From NCBI RefSeq assembly GCF_027580225.2, contig NC_073360.2, positions 12,053,501-12,117,500 on the forward strand: a stretch of 64,000 nucleotides of DNA, read 5' to 3'. Shown piece after piece: positions 43,641 through 57,680 of this stretch. Numbering within the stretch: position 1 is the stretch's first letter; every line of letters begins with the position of its first letter. The notes beneath the pieces are model-generated. The model was given only the letters and a program-made list of their open reading frames with translations. It searched no databases and was not told the DNA's origin. Position numbers and translations under genes: made by a program. The DNA is from Misgurnus anguillicaudatus. Taxonomy: Eukaryota > Chordata > Actinopteri > Cypriniformes > Cobitidae.

Positions 43641-45171
43641 GTGAAAACTCCATCAAATCTTCTGAGTTATAAAAGACCAAATGTTGTAATATGTTCTGAA
43701 ATTTATTCAGAAAGTTAGCTGAAAGTTAGTTTCGGAGTAGCAAAAGAGGACATGAACAGAAGGAGGAGATTTCTCCTCTCATTCAACATGATAATTGCTC
43801 TCATTAGAGAGGAAATTCCTCTTACGACCACGTCTGGTGACCTTGGCCTCTGAAATGTAAAACAGAGCTCAACGATGAACAACTAGCCCCTCTGTCGCCA
43901 ACCGCGTGCGAGCGGGTTCACCGATACTCCATTTGATGTCAAACAAAACAATTACGAAGTGCTCATCTCATCACCCTCCCGAAAGTGTAAATGTCAGGTC
44001 ATGCTCGGGCGATTTGACACGCAGCCTGCTGCTTAAAATTGTGAACTTTTTGAAGTTCAAGTACACCGGGCATTAAAATGGCAGTGGTCTGACAGCAGCT
44101 GCTGTGAAAGAGATTTAGGGTGGCCTGGGATTTTTTTCTTTTAGAGGATCTGCTGAGATACCAGCTGCCTGTTTGTTTCTCTTTGGGTTAATATGGTTAA
44201 CTACTGTGATAGTCCGTACAATGTAATACTTCATTTGAACTCATCTCATCATAGTAAACACCATGCTTTTAAAAATTTTATCCTGGTCCAGGCTGGCACC
44301 TCTTACGGAGGAATGAGCTTTTGGAATTTAACAATATGTTACATGTTTGAACCTGGAGCATTTACAGCATCTAATGACTTTATTTCGACTTTATTAAATC
44401 GACATGTCAGTCAAAATATAGGTAACTGATGGATCAAATCTGTCTAGCAAATTATTTCATAACTCTCTGCATGTCGCAGCATGAGCAGCTGTCTTATCAA
44501 ATCTAAATCTTGTGTGTTATATCAAAATGAATGTTGCACAACTCATCATGAGCCCCTTCCTGCAGATATTGGCATATTATGATATTCGATACACTATATT
44601 ACGTGCGTAAAACATTATGCAAATACCTAAACAGTACATTTCATACCTTAGATCACCCTCGAGGCTTTATTGTTATGAAAGACACATAACAACATATACG
44701 ATAGTTTCTGAGAATTTGCCCAGTAACTGTATACATATAGGACAGCCTATATTTAAACCTGTTTTCTTGCATTTTATACTGTATCTATGGTCCTAAATAG
44801 ATAACCTCACAATAGAAGCACTTGTGAGATTTCAGTGTAGATTTTACAATGTACATAATGGCAGTTCTGATGCTACTGGGGACGTCCTCCAAGTGTACGA
44901 AAGATGAATTGGATGAACGACGCCGTGCGAAACGACTGTGTTTTATATTTAAACGTGGGTCCCTTGTGAGAATTAAGACCTGAATTCTACGTGAATGTGG
45001 CAGTGACATGGATCACAGATCACTGACCCTAATGTGCGGTTCAGTTTCTTTATTTTTACATTCTGACTTTCATTATTTGCAATGTTTCTAGTTGCATCTT
45101 TAGTGATTTTGCACCTGCATCTGTCTTGTCCAAAAAGTGAATGTTTGCCAAAAAAAGGTTGCATACACTAA
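43641..45171. other. Gene-free stretch, partly unique
   Basis: The part at 43720-44180 has mixed composition and no repeat ends and could be a conserved island. The rest is AT-rich. No exon seen. Confidence 0.35.
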
Positions 45172-45531
45172 GGCCCTGTCCACATGTAGGCTACACACGG
45201 GTATTTTCTAAACCGTGCATTTTTTATGCGGTTTGGCCATTCATCCACACCCAAACGCAGTGTTAGGTGACTGAAACTGAACTTTTATGAAAACTCCTGC
45301 CAGGGTGAAGATTTTTTTGAAACTCCGGTAGGAGCGTTGTCGTGTAGCCGATGAAACCACAGTTTTTGGTTTGTGACGTTATTGTTTGTGCCGAAGCGAG
45401 ACTCTGCTCTTCACAGTGCTTTATATCGAGTTTTTGCATGTTCGTGTGGACACAGAGATTTTTTAATGAAGGAGGGAAAACTCCCCAAAACATTGATTAG
45501 AATACCCGTGTACATGTGGACTAGGCCTTAG
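45172..45531. mobile_element. Harbinger-like MITE, GGCCCTGTCCACATGTAG ends
   Basis: AAGGCCCTGTCCACATGTAG and CATGTGGACTAGGCCTT are inverted, followed inward by ACGGGTATT and its inverse AATACCCGTGT. The flanks are CTAA/TTAG, so the 3-bp target is ambiguous. Confidence 0.6.
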
Positions 45532-45890
45532 AGGGTTTTGCAGCGAAAGTCAAATTTGTTAAATACCAATGAAACGACTAAAGTGACATTTGTGTAAATA
45601 TGGCATTTCAATTCCTGACCAATAACCTTTTCATTGCTATTAAAGTAAAATTACTGAACCTAAACATAAAAGCCTCAAAAAAAAATATAATTTACAAGAA
45701 AAAATGTCAGATGCACCTTAGAGGATTTTGCATCTGAGCATCCTCAAATATTCAGTTTTTACATAAAGCACGAGGCACCCGAAGCTGTATCATATAGTAA
45801 TTTTTCACCATGTGAAAATTAATATCAGATTCAGTTTATAGTAAATAATGAAATTACAAGTAACAAGACACTTTAAAAAATATTTTGTGG

Positions 45891-46090
45891 CTTAGTAAAT
45901 TTAACTAAATTAATTCTTGACTTTTTAACAAAATTTTATTAAAAATAATACAAAAAAGTGAGTAATTCTAAATAAACACTTTATTTAGTAAATTTAACTA
46001 AATTAAATTTTTTTGACTAAATTTTATTAAAAATAACACAAAAAAGGTGAGTAATTCTAAATAAACACATTATTTAGTAAATTCAACTAT
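45891..46090. repeat. Short tandem repeat, unit about 90 bp
   Basis: TTAGTAAATTTAACTAAATT recurs at 45892 and 45985, with a third start at 46074. GTGAGTAATTCTAAATAAAC lies in each unit. Two full units and part of a third. Confidence 0.7.
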
Positions 46091-46455
46091 ATTTTATCAT
46101 GTAAAATTTGTAAGAAGGAAATTAAATGAATAATTTTTGGTTGAAACTACTTGAATTATTTGATTAAATACAACTAACTAGGCAGTGGACTAAAAATAAT
46201 AGGCTGTATTTACTGCATCCACTTTTTTAAGTAAATTTTACATGGAATTTTAAGCAATGGATGCAAAAATGATGCACTGTATTTTTTTATAAATACAGCG
46301 TGTTATTTTTTTCAGTGTACATTCAATTATTATAATAATATTGTATTTTCCTGTCTAGTGATCAATCCGTGACCTCCACTGGCTAAATGTCAGCATTTCA
46401 CTTTCATGATATTTAGCATGCCTTGTTGTTGATTTGTTGGTTCATCTTAAAAAAT

Positions 46456-46595
46456 TAAGTTACCTCGTTGCCTTAAACTTTTTAGTTAATTCAACTTAAA
46501 AATATTAGTCAGATCAAAAGTTGTAAAAAAATTTAGCACCAACCAATATTTTTAAGTTGAATTAATAAAAAAAGTAAGGCAACATGGTAACTTAT
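46456..46595. mobile_element. Fold-back MITE, TAAGTTACC ends
   Basis: TAAGTTACC..GTTGCCTTA with AATTCAACTTAAAAATATT pairs with AATATTTTTAAGTTGAATT with TAAGGCAACATGGTAACTTA. Confidence 0.65.
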
Positions 46596-47029
46596 CGGAT
46601 GCGTCTGAAAACTCTAAATTGCTGCGACAGCATTCCAAGGCATCAAGGCATGTCCGAATCCAAAATTAGGTTTACTTCCTGACTTCTGAGATACCTCCAT
46701 CATCTTGTCCCACAATTATGTGTGCACATGGGGAATGTGATTGGTCGAGCTTGGCTGAGTTTGAAAAAATAAAATGGCGGCCAAGAAATCGACTGAAGCA
46801 CAAATTTAGAATAAATGAATATTTTCACTTTTTACACCTTTTAAATGCATTTCTAGTGAGAAATTAATATTGTAGTTTTCAAATATGTGATTAGTTATCA
46901 CAAAGGCGTTGTCTATTTATATTTCAAACACGCTGCCTTTGAAGTGTGTCCAAAAGCGTTTCTCTTAGCTACCCTCATGCCTCCGAATTCATTGCCTCAT
47001 GAGGCAGCGAAGCAACAAGTCAGCTGCCT

Positions 47030-47240
47030 AATGCTACGTACACACCAAACGCAGGGCATCGCGTCACTCGCCCTAGACTACTCGCGGGATTTAACTTAAT
47101 GCAATTTTTTTTCAAAGACGCGTTTCAGGCGAATAGCGCGTGTTTTAACGGCAAACGCGCGGCCCATATCACGTCTTTACATTGACTTTGTACGTAATCT
47201 ACTCGCGCAAATCATTGAACTCGCGTCTGGTTTGAACGCA
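47030..47240. repeat. GCTACGTACACACCAAACGC repeat, copy 2
   Basis: Near-identical at its left end to 30571-30700. Right end GCGTCTGGTTTGAACGCAGC. Confidence 0.5.
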
Positions 47241-48640
47241 GCCTGTGTTTAAATTAAATCTTTTCAGTGTGTCTGAATCAACGTAACACAGCTTTTGTAG
47301 CCTACAATAAACAAAACATCACTGTTTATTACATTTGATGATATTTTGGGCTTATGCATGCAAACGATCATGTAATGTTCAACTAATAGCAGGTAAAAAT
47401 AGAAGTACAGTTGACCCTAATAGGCACAAACAGAAATTTAGTAGGCACATGCAAATATAGACACTTGGATAAACAAACAAGGCTCTAAAGATAGAAAGCC
47501 TTGCCGGCCGTCACAAATATCACAAATCACACTCCAAACTTAGACTCACAGACATCCATACAAATAACCTTCTCCTTTAACCCACACTCCTTTTCCAGAG
47601 CGTCTTTAAATGTCTCTCAGTCACACAGACACATATAACCTTAACCTAACTAACCACTGTTGCCTTTTCTTATTCTAAACTTATTCTAGTTAGCAAGCAC
47701 ACAAAATTAAAACAGCAAATATTTATAATTAATTGGCAAAGTATATGATTACTACTAAGACATTTAATAGCTGTGCTTGTAAAATTGGTGCCAACATTGA
47801 TACTAAGCACATAAATCTGGCCTTTAATGTAATAGTTTTGTCATCTTATCAGCACAATCTGATGGCAATGTGTAACTATTTTACATTTGATTCATTCTTC
47901 TTCTATATTCACTTGAACTTCTCATTTGGGTTGGAGCTTCATGTTTGCTTTTTAAAATAATGATCAGTTTTTGTATAATTCAAATCACACATGGTTATAT
48001 AATCCACAGACTACATTTCAAAATAGACTTTAAGAAATCACGCAAGTAGAACCAGGAAACATGACTCTTTAAAGCATAACACATTAACAGTAACCATCCC
48101 AGAACTGAACTAATCCAAAGTTTTATGTAGCCTACACAAGGGTGAAGAAGGGAAACCATTAAAACAGGAAATTATAGTCAGAAACCAAGAATATCATGGA
48201 GGACACGATCTGTAACTATATATGGTTAAAAACAAGAAGTGATGAGATCAGGTTGTTTTAATTCATGTCAGAATAGCTTAAGTCATTTTATTAAGATAAG
48301 TAATGTTTTTCTCACATCATTGACTTGATGTCTTACTCCTGCCTCAACTTTTCCACTCCGAGCTGAGCTGAGATTTCAGACAGGACAGCGCAGTATACAG
48401 AAGAGAGCAGATGTTTCTTTATGAGTCAACGACTCAAGGGCCCCATCAGCTGCCGGCTGGAGACTGACATCATTCAGAGACCTCAGCACTGTTGATGGAA
48501 AAACCCCTTTAATCTGACACTGTGACGTTTGAAATTTAGAGGAGGAACAACTTCATCATCTTGAGTCACTATATACTTTAAATGCAATCTGCCAGGTCCT
48601 GTGATAAACATCTTTGCTCTAAGAAATTATATACAATATA
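47241..48640. other. Gene-free stretch
   Basis: No exon or element ends I can support. The part at 48300-48600 has more balanced composition and could be a unique island. Confidence 0.35.
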
Positions 48641-48647
48641 TATATTA

Positions 48648-50275
48648 GGGGAGAGCGGGGCACAAACTTTTTTTTATCATTCAAAAAATATCTAAGTTAG
48701 ATGAATAATTTTTTACACAATCAACACACTCATCTATGCTACAAATTAACACTTAAAGTTTGTTTGTGTGTTATCGTACAATTGCACTGAAAGTGACAGG
48801 AGTGCAAAACTTTACAACTTACCCCATAGGTGGGGTTCATCGTAACAAACAGAAGATTTGTTGTAACACCTGCTAGAAAATGCAGTTTAAACACAAATAA
48901 TTCAATCAGGGTTTCAGACACCTGAGGGAATGCACAGTGTGAAACGTCAAATTATGAATAGCCAGGGTTAAGTTTGAAAAGTGTGAAACGTGAAACAGAT
49001 AACCTAAGATTCAGTTAACCCAGGGTTTAGAATAACCGAGGGTTAACTATTTCCAATGTGAAAAAAGACTTGCAACAAAGTCATTGAGACAACTTGCCTC
49101 AAACTGACATGTGCGCTAATGTTGGCTAAATCTCAGGGTTAGCATGGCACGTCACCTAAACATAACAAAGTTGCATTGCATAAAATTTAAAGTGCACTTT
49201 TTTTACTTTTTAAGCCAACAAAAAAGAAATTTGTGCTAACGTCAGGTTAGAGCGATCTTGACTACATGTGAACACAAAAGCTGTGTCTGAAAACGCTCCC
49301 TATCCACTATATAGTGCACTATATCGGGTGTCGGCCATTTTGTAGTGGTGTCCGAAACCTGAGTGAACAACTTCATTCCTACATTCGTTCACTACTTTTT
49401 ACCCATAATGCTTTGATTTTGAGGGTACATTCGATGTACACTCGCTCATTCATATTTCTCATGATGCAACGGGAGACGAACACAAGTGGAATCAGCTAAA
49501 GGATACTGACAGTAAACACTTTGGGGCGGTTTCCCGGACAGGGATTATCTTAATCCAGGACTAGGCCTTAGATTAATTAGGAAATATATCTGGTTTTAAC
49601 AAACATGCCTTACTAAAAACATTACCTGTGTGCATTTTGAGGCAAAACAAAGGGCACTGATGTATTTTAAGATATGTCAATGCAAGTTGTTTTCAGTTTG
49701 GACAGCTCTTAAAAATGTTTTAGTCTAGGACTAGTCTAATCCCTGTCCGGGAAACCGCCACTTTATGTTGATACACAATTTTTTAATTCTTGTTGTCAGC
49801 TATTTTCTACTTTTTTTAAATAAATAAATTCAAAATAATTGTGATACTTTTTATTTAAAATATTTTTTTATTAATTAATAAATAAACAACAGTAAATAAA
49901 TATGACAAGCAGTTGTTTTGTTCCCTTTATTATTAACTTATACAATAAACATGACATATGATGTGACAAACAGTAAGAAAGTAAACTTTACCGTTTCACG
50001 GTACAATCAATAAAGGCACACAGGTGTAATGGTTTATGACGAATCACTGCAACAGCTCGGTATTTGAGGTCAGTGTCCGAAATCGCTCACTCATTTTCGT
50101 TCCCTTCTTCCCCATAAAGTGGACTCAATTGTCATTTGCTATATGAATAGTGAATGAGGAAGCGGTTTCGGACGCAGCTAAAGTTGACTATAGAAGAAGT
50201 TGTCACACAAAATGGCTATTTGATTATAGTGCCTCTAGTGTTGGAGTTATGAACAGTGTGACAACTTACCCTTAT
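48648..50275. mobile_element. GGGGAGAGCGGGGCA element with nested insertions
   Basis: Starts GGGGAGAGCGGGGCACAAAC and has AACTTACCC words near 48817 and 50264, which may mark its ends. Inside are an element with GCTGTGTCTGAAAACGC / GCGGTTTCGGACGCAGC ends (about 49279-50180) and, within that, the 49524-49761 MITE. Outer boundaries are approximate. Confidence 0.45.
49524..49761. mobile_element. Complete GGGGCGGTTTCCCGGACAGG MITE
   Basis: The ends GGGGCGGTTTCCCGGACAGG (with GATTA) and TAATCCCTGTCCGGGAAACC (with GCC) are inverted. ACTTT lies next to both ends (49518-49522 and 49762-49766). A truncated relative is at 8024-8157. Confidence 0.75.
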
Positions 50276-50290
50276 TGCTGACTGTTTTAA

Positions 50291-50600
50291 AGGTGCAATG
50301 TGTAATTTTTAGAAGGACCTCTTGACAGAAATGCAAAAATAATATACAAAACTATATTATCAGGGGTGTATGAAGACCTTTTTATAATGAACCGTTATGT
50401 TTTTATTACCTTAGAATGAGTAGTTTTTATCTACATACGAGGGTCCCCGGAGGTCGCCATTTTGTACCGTCATATTTCTACAGAAGCCCTAAACGGACAA
50501 ACTTTTTTTACTAAGTTGTCTCCGACGATGACCTGTTTGTCCGGTGGGGGCTACCATAGCTTCTCTATCCGAGAGCGATATTGCTTTTATACAACAGTTC
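50291..50600 (+). mobile_element. AGGTGCA-family MITE, copy 5, right end lost
   Basis: TTAA (50287-50290) precedes AGGTGCAATGTGTAATTTTT. CTTGACAGAAATGCAAAA, TATTATCAGGGGTGTA and GCCCTAAACGGACAAACTTT match the 14266-14596 copy in reverse. Confidence 0.7.
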
Positions 50601-52070
<1,470 letters not shown>

Positions 52071-52084
52071 TTAGTATAATGTGT

Positions 52085-52247
52085 TGCTAAAGACTTCATT
52101 TGGACAACTTTAAAGGTTTTCTCAATATTTAGATTTTTTGCACCCTTAGATTTCACATTTTCAAATAATTATATCTCAGCCAAAGATTGTACTATCCTAA
52201 CAAACCATATGAAATGCTTATTTATTCATGATTTGTGGTCCAGGGTC
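52085..52247. repeat. TGGTCCAGGGTCA repeat, second copy
   Basis: TTGCTAAAGACTTCATTTGG, CTTTAAAGG and TTTGTGGTCCAGGGTCAT belong to the family seen at 8795-9074. Confidence 0.55.
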
Positions 52248-52379
52248 ATATAAGCTAATGTACTATTACAGTATTTTCCAATAATACCATGTATTCTGTA
52301 TTTTCACAAGCCTCCTTTTACTGTATGCCTGTATTAATATCTACAATGCAAAATTGTGAAAGTGCTATAGAAATAAATT

Positions 52380-53057
52380 GAATTGAATAACTGGAAAGTA
52401 AAGGAACCTGACAGGTTTCTGGCTCTTCATCAGCTGATAGCCTTGACTTTTCCACACAAAACAAAAGCAGTCAGCTTCAAAGAGCAACAGTGCTGATCTT
52501 TATGGCTGTTGTGGAAGTGAAGGCCTTGGACTTCATCACTGTAATTGCATGAGGTCCTCTGGAGTGCAAAGCAGTTTCGACTGTACTGTTTGGGTTTCAG
52601 CGATAAGAGGCAACGGGAGGTTTGACGTCATGCCAAACAGCCACAGCGAGTTAAGTAACAAAGATACTTAAATGTCTGCCGCCACTTATTTTTATTGTGC
52701 AATTCAAGGTTCTTTTATTACAAGATTCAACATGTGACTTATGGTTTGTGGAGATTACTCCAAGACAAATATATATACACACCTGAGCTGAGATTTGACC
52801 TCTGACCACCACATGCAAACATCATAAGGAATAATGAGAGATTGACCTGTAGTGTGAAGGTTTGATGGTGACAGAGGAGGTGTAAGGTGCCACGAAGCTG
52901 GTGTAAATGTAAACATCACACTTTAACACTTGTTCTGTCTGTGGGAGGCAAACATCATTGCTTCCTCCACGGTGGACAGTTGTTACTATCATTAGTGATG
53001 TGTTGATAAGGCAGAGATCTTTGTTATTTTTGCTTGGAGTAAGAGATTTGAAGAAGC
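52380..53057. other. Candidate unique island
   Basis: Mixed composition, no repeat ends and no recognisable exon. Placed here as a possible conserved non-coding block only. Confidence 0.2.
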
Positions 53058-53130
53058 CCTTAAAGGAGTAGTTTATCCAAATATGAATATTCTTTAATAT
53101 TTTACTCACCCTCATGCAATCCTAAATTTC
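53058..53130. repeat. TTAAAGGAGTAGTTTATCC repeat end
   Basis: Starts at CCTTAAAGGAGTAGTTTATC and contains TTTACTCACCCTCATGCAAT, a very common teleost TTAA-element end. Right end lost. Confidence 0.5.
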
Positions 53131-53487
53131 AGTTGAACTGTTTTTAAAAAGAATATTCACTATTATAGTCCTGTAAAGCCAAACCAAAATGTGCAATGCC
53201 ATTTGGTTTATCCTATTTGCTTTCCATATGTGGTTATGGATCATTCATTGTGTGTAATAAATTAGATATCATTCTATTATGAGGCTTTACAAACTATGCA
53301 TGCAAAAAATTACAGTAGATGGTCTGTTCCTTAGCTTATACGCTTGTTAAGTCATGATTTAAGGAGTTCCCGGGTTTCCGGGTCCAAGCCTCTGCTCATT
53401 TCAAGTGATACTACAATCTCCACAGTCATTTATGAGCACTGTTTACTGTTTTCACGCATTTATCCTAAGCTTTTATAAACTCACGAA

Positions 53488-54257
53488 CAGTGTTGGGTGT
53501 AACTAGTTACTATGTAATTAGTTACTGTAATTAAATTACTTTTCCTTTGAAAAAGTAAAGTAAGGGATTACTCTTATTTTTTTTGTAATCTAATTACAGT
53601 TACTTCTGATGTAACTAAATACTGTGTATGGACTCTAAACAATTGTATATACTATAATACAATAGTGGATTTAACATGGTTTAAGTTTACAATACTCACT
53701 ATTAACTGGTTGATTATTAGCATTAATATTAATGAGATGCTGGCTGTTTATTAATACTTAATAGCACACATTAATGCCTGATTCTGCAAAACCTTATTCT
53801 ACATCCTTAACCGTCCCCATTTCTACAAATACTTAAAATTTATAACTTCTTTAGTATTAGTTGTTGGAGTATATTGAGGCAAAAGTAGTTTTAGTTAGTA
53901 ATAGTTAGTTAATATAGAGAATTGGACCCTAAAGTGGGACCAGAATAATTGATGTACTTATTTTTGTATTTTTGTATTACTGTAATATTAATTTTTGGGG
54001 AGGGCGTTTATAAGCTTTTTGCTTCGGCCTACTCCTTTTGAGCAGAATAGCTACTGCCCAAATAAAAAAAAAAATTTCGAGCCATTTCAACCCTATCCTT
54101 GTATCATGTACTAAATAGGATTTAGAAAGTAATTAGTAATAAGTAATTAAATACTTTTTGGAGAGAGTAATTTGTAAAGTAATCTAATTACATGATTGAA
54201 GATGTAATTAGTAACTAGTAATTAATTACTTTTTTTGAGTAACTTACCCAACACTTG
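53488..54257. mobile_element. 770-bp hAT MITE with perfect 8-bp TSD
   Basis: The ends CAGTGTTGGGTGTAACTAGT and AGTAACTTACCCAACACTTG are inverted. CTCACGAA is exactly duplicated (53480-53487 and 54258-54265). The subterminal GTAATTAGTTACT repeats resemble the design of the 4484-5927 element. No transposase. Confidence 0.85.
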
Positions 54258-54418
54258 CTCACGAAGTACAATCTCCAGGTTCATGGCTTTTAAGACTTCA
54301 ATATTTTACTGATTCATAAAAGACGAATTCAGTATGGAGATAGAGGTTAGGATCGTGATTTTTCTGTAGTTTTAAAGCACAGCGTGTGTGAATATTCGTT
54401 TTTGTTGTTGTTGCTTAA

Positions 54419-55458
54419 AGGAAAACACCACTGTTTTTCAATATTTTACTATGTTTTTACCTCAACTTAGACAAATTAATACATACCTATCTTTTTTCAA
54501 TGGGTGCACCAAATCTTTGTACAGCGAGTTGTGACTGGGCTAGCATTTAGCCTAGCCCCATTCAACTCCCCCTCTCACTCAAACATCCGTCAATATTACT
54601 GCGTTTGAGGTCGATATACAATATAGTTTTCATTTTTTATCCGCTTAAAAATCGCCACGTTTTATTTTGTGCCACCATACTTACTTGTGTAACTACTCGA
54701 CAGTTTTTAAAAAGGGAAGACATGGAAGTGTTTGGTGGCTTCTAAATTCATCCCTGTTTGGAGCCATAGGAATGAATGGGGCTAGGCTAAATGCTAACAC
54801 ATTCATTACGCGCTGTAGATTAAAGATTAAATGCATTGAAGTGTATTTGTCAGAATCCTGCCAGATCCTTGTTTGTATTTAGATCTAGTTTAGCATGGCA
54901 GGGTTCTGACAGTACATATGTTCTATGTGGGAGATGCGTGGTTTTAGTATTAGTTTATTCTGACCACGCATTTCCCGGGTCTCGTCACTTTTTCCCCGAT
55001 CCCTTACTTGTAATGATTTCCAGGTGTGTGTAATTCACTTTGTCCCTATTTATTGTCCTTGTGTTTGCTGTTCTGTGCACGTTCGTCTTGTCACATATCC
55101 TGTTGGTTAACCTGTGAGTATTTAGTGGAATCTTAGTCGTAGCCTGTTTTGAAAAGTTTGTTGTTAGTTTGTTAAGTTTAGTGTCAGTTTAGTGTCGTGT
55201 TTCCCTTTTCTTGTTTTGCCCCCTCGTGGGTTTTGTTTTCCCTGTTTTACCCTGTTATGTTTAATAAATTCCTTTTGTCGTCAACGTCTGCATTTGGGTT
55301 CGTGCCTTGTGTATAAACCTTGACAGTATTAGTTTGTCTAAAGGGGATCGCACACCGTTTTTTTTAGAACGGGCGGCACTGAGCTGCGCAGCCGGTGTGT
55401 GACCCCCTTAAGTTGAGGTAAAAACAAAGTCAAATATTGAAAAAGTGTGGTCTTTCTT
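54419..55458. mobile_element. Palindromic TTAA element carrying a solo LTR
   Basis: TTAA at 54415-54418 and 55459-55462. The inverted ends are AGGAAAACACCACTGTTTTT (with CAATATT) and AATATTGAAAAAGTGTGGTC (with TTTCT). CCTCAACTTA at one side mirrors TAAGTTGAGG at the other. The LTR at 54848-55325 accounts for much of the centre. Confidence 0.7.
54848..55325 (+). mobile_element. Probable solo LTR with 5-bp TSD
   Basis: A 478-bp unit begins TGTCAGAATCC and ends CCTTGACA (TG...CA). It is flanked by GTATT on both sides (54843-54847 and 55326-55330). AATAAA lies at 55263-55268, about 60 bp before the end, as in an LTR R/U5 boundary. A small hairpin, GTCAGAATCCTGCC / GGCAGGGTTCTGAC, lies at its start. 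No gag/pol sequence is present, so this is a recombined solo LTR; the retroelement family is unknown. Confidence 0.65.
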
Positions 55459-55462
55459 TTAA

Positions 55463-56195
55463 GCATCTGATAGAGCGCTTGGATCCAAAACCGGTTTCAG
55501 ACCTAACAAGCAGAAATAGTTCGACAATAGAAGCACCATGTTCACGGGTTTAATTCAAAGGGAACACACACATAGATTGGAAACTGGTTTAACTTTTATT
55601 TGATTTGGATATGTAACTGTAAACAATTTATACTGTATCACTGCATCCGAATTTGTCTTTTTCCATACTCAGTATTTCCGAATTCATTGAAAGTACCCGG
55701 ATGACCTGAAGATGAAGATTTTGAAGTGTGCATTTGATGGACACATCCCGTGAGCCGCTGAGAGAGGAGTCACCCAACAAAGAAGAAGAAGAAAGAGAGG
55801 CGTCATCATAATCAACATTGTCGGAAAGCATTAATACGGCTCTATTTAAATGTAAATACATGAGGAAAACATGTATACATTGCTCCTTCCGGTTAAATCA
55901 TCTAAGGTACACTTGTTATGACACCGTAAAGATTATGTACATGCATGTTATTACATTGTACTTACATTTCAAGTATCTGAATGTAATTACACTCTTGACC
56001 TGATCCCTAACCGTAAACCCACCCCTAATCTATACACGATCCAATGCAAGAACACAACAGTTAAAGACTACTGATATAAAGTGAGACTCAATTTCCTCAA
56101 CAACTAGAGAAGCAGAGCTGATCTGAGGTTAAGGTGTTGTTTTGGTTGATCACTGAGATTCTCAGATTCCAGCAGGACATCTGCTGCCAGACGCA
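55463..56195. other. Gene-free stretch
   Basis: No exon. A GAAGAAGAAGAAAGAGAGG purine run occurs near 55782-55800. Confidence 0.35.
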
Positions 56196-56218
56196 AACAC
56201 ACACACGCACGCACGCGC

Positions 56219-56249
<31 letters not shown>

Positions 56250-56258
56250 TGCACACAC
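56196..56258. repeat. CA/CG microsatellite
   Basis: ACACAC and GCACGC repeats with a GCGCGCGC centre, potentially Z-DNA prone. Confidence 0.8.
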
Positions 56259-56261
56259 ATT

Positions 56262-56400
56262 GTATAGCTCAGTGGTAGAGCATTAAATTGACACTGCAAA
56301 AGTCTTGGGTTCGAACCCAGGGGGCACACATAAAAAATAAAAATGTATACAATATAATTCGCTTTGAATAAAAGCCCCTGCTTGCCGAATAACTGTTATA
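56262..56400 (+). mobile_element. tRNA-derived SINE with intact A and B boxes
   Basis: A box TAGCTCAGTGG (56265-56275) and B box GGGTTCGAACCC (56307-56318) are near consensus for RNA polymerase III. Downstream GCTTTGAATAAAAGCCCCTG matches the tail seen at 10172, 18117 and 24350. The acceptor stem does not pair, so it is a SINE rather than a tRNA gene. Confidence 0.65.
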
Positions 56401-56559
56401 GACCAGTTAACCCATAACCTCCAATTTTCTGTAATTCAACAAAAGTTCGCCTCTCACGCTTTTTGGGACACGTTTTACACTTTGGCAATTTATATTTCTG
56501 ATGGCCCCAGAGATAAATGTCATCCTGGATATAATTTTTGACTTCCACAGATAACATAA

Positions 56560-57500
56560 ACGTGGTCCTCGGAAGCAAAGAAGTTGATGTAACAGCAGCG
56601 ATTACGTCTGGAGGTTAAACAGACCGGAGCGGCCGTACAGTGTTTGTGGATTCCTCTTCATTTTTCTCTTTATACCGTCACCACATAGAGGCACAGATGA
56701 CGGCTTCTGACAAAACCCAGCAGATTACGCCACTGATAACATTTGGATGTGAACCAAAAATAAGACATGAAAGAGATTTGTTTAGTATTCTAAAGTTATC
56801 AGATTTAGGGTTTTCACCTAGCGGTCATAAACCCCCTGCAAACTATACCATATCACGGCATCATATTTTCACATGCAGACACTTCGGGAGAGTACATTTT
56901 GACATGGGCCAGTGAGCAAGCACGCAGCATACATTAAAAACCACCTAGCAACAGTCCAGAGCACCTTAGCAACAGCAATGCCACCTACAACACCCTTGGC
57001 ACCACCCACATTCATGTTTCAGCTTGTGATCGCAGAGAGGAAATCAAGCTTCTTTCAGCCTTGAGCTAGTAAATATTATCTCAGATAAGACCGACAACTC
57101 GGTCTGTCCCACACTAGATTTGTCTACAAACCCTCCACCTCTTCCTTTCACCATGTCAATTAATCAACACCCCCCCCCCCCCCACACACACAGCCATAAA
57201 CACAAAACATACACACACAGTCATTTCTGTGTTTCTGTGAATGGTACATTGATCCTCAGTCTGTCTCTTTCGCTTTGAAGCGTGTGCAGGTAAGTGGGTC
57301 TGTGTAACCTGATCTCCCCTCCTCTCTCACAGGGGCTTTTCACCTCACCCACACATGGCTTTCATTGTTTCATCCCCGTGTTTCCTGGGCCCCTCCGTTA
57401 CCTGCCGGTACATTCCTGCATCCTGCCGTCAACTTTCCCAAGCATCCCAACGTCTGGGATGACCTGTATTGTTCACATGCAAACATATTTCTAAACACGC
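56560..57500. other. Candidate unique island with C tract
   Basis: Mostly non-repetitive, with a 14-base C run at 57170-57183 followed by CACACA. No exon recognised. Short open frames at 57294-57678 overlap on both strands and have no domain. Confidence 0.25.
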
Positions 57501-57680
57501 TTATTGGTGTGATATGGCCTCCTTGGATAATTAATGAATTACATAATTTTTTTATTACTTGACAATGGGATAAGACGAAAGTTAGTAAAGAGTTTGTGAA
57601 ATACATCAACAATATAATAAACAGACTTTGACTGGGAACATTCCCAAACGGCAAAAAAATATATTTCAAAATATACAAAA

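Noticed and set aside
45891..46090. CRISPR-like array of repeats and spacers
   Set aside because: Units are about 90 bp with no spacer diversity, in a vertebrate genome; it is an AT-rich tandem repeat.
56262..56335. Functional tRNA gene
   Set aside because: A and B boxes are good, but no acceptor stem forms and the 3' part is the shared SINE tail.
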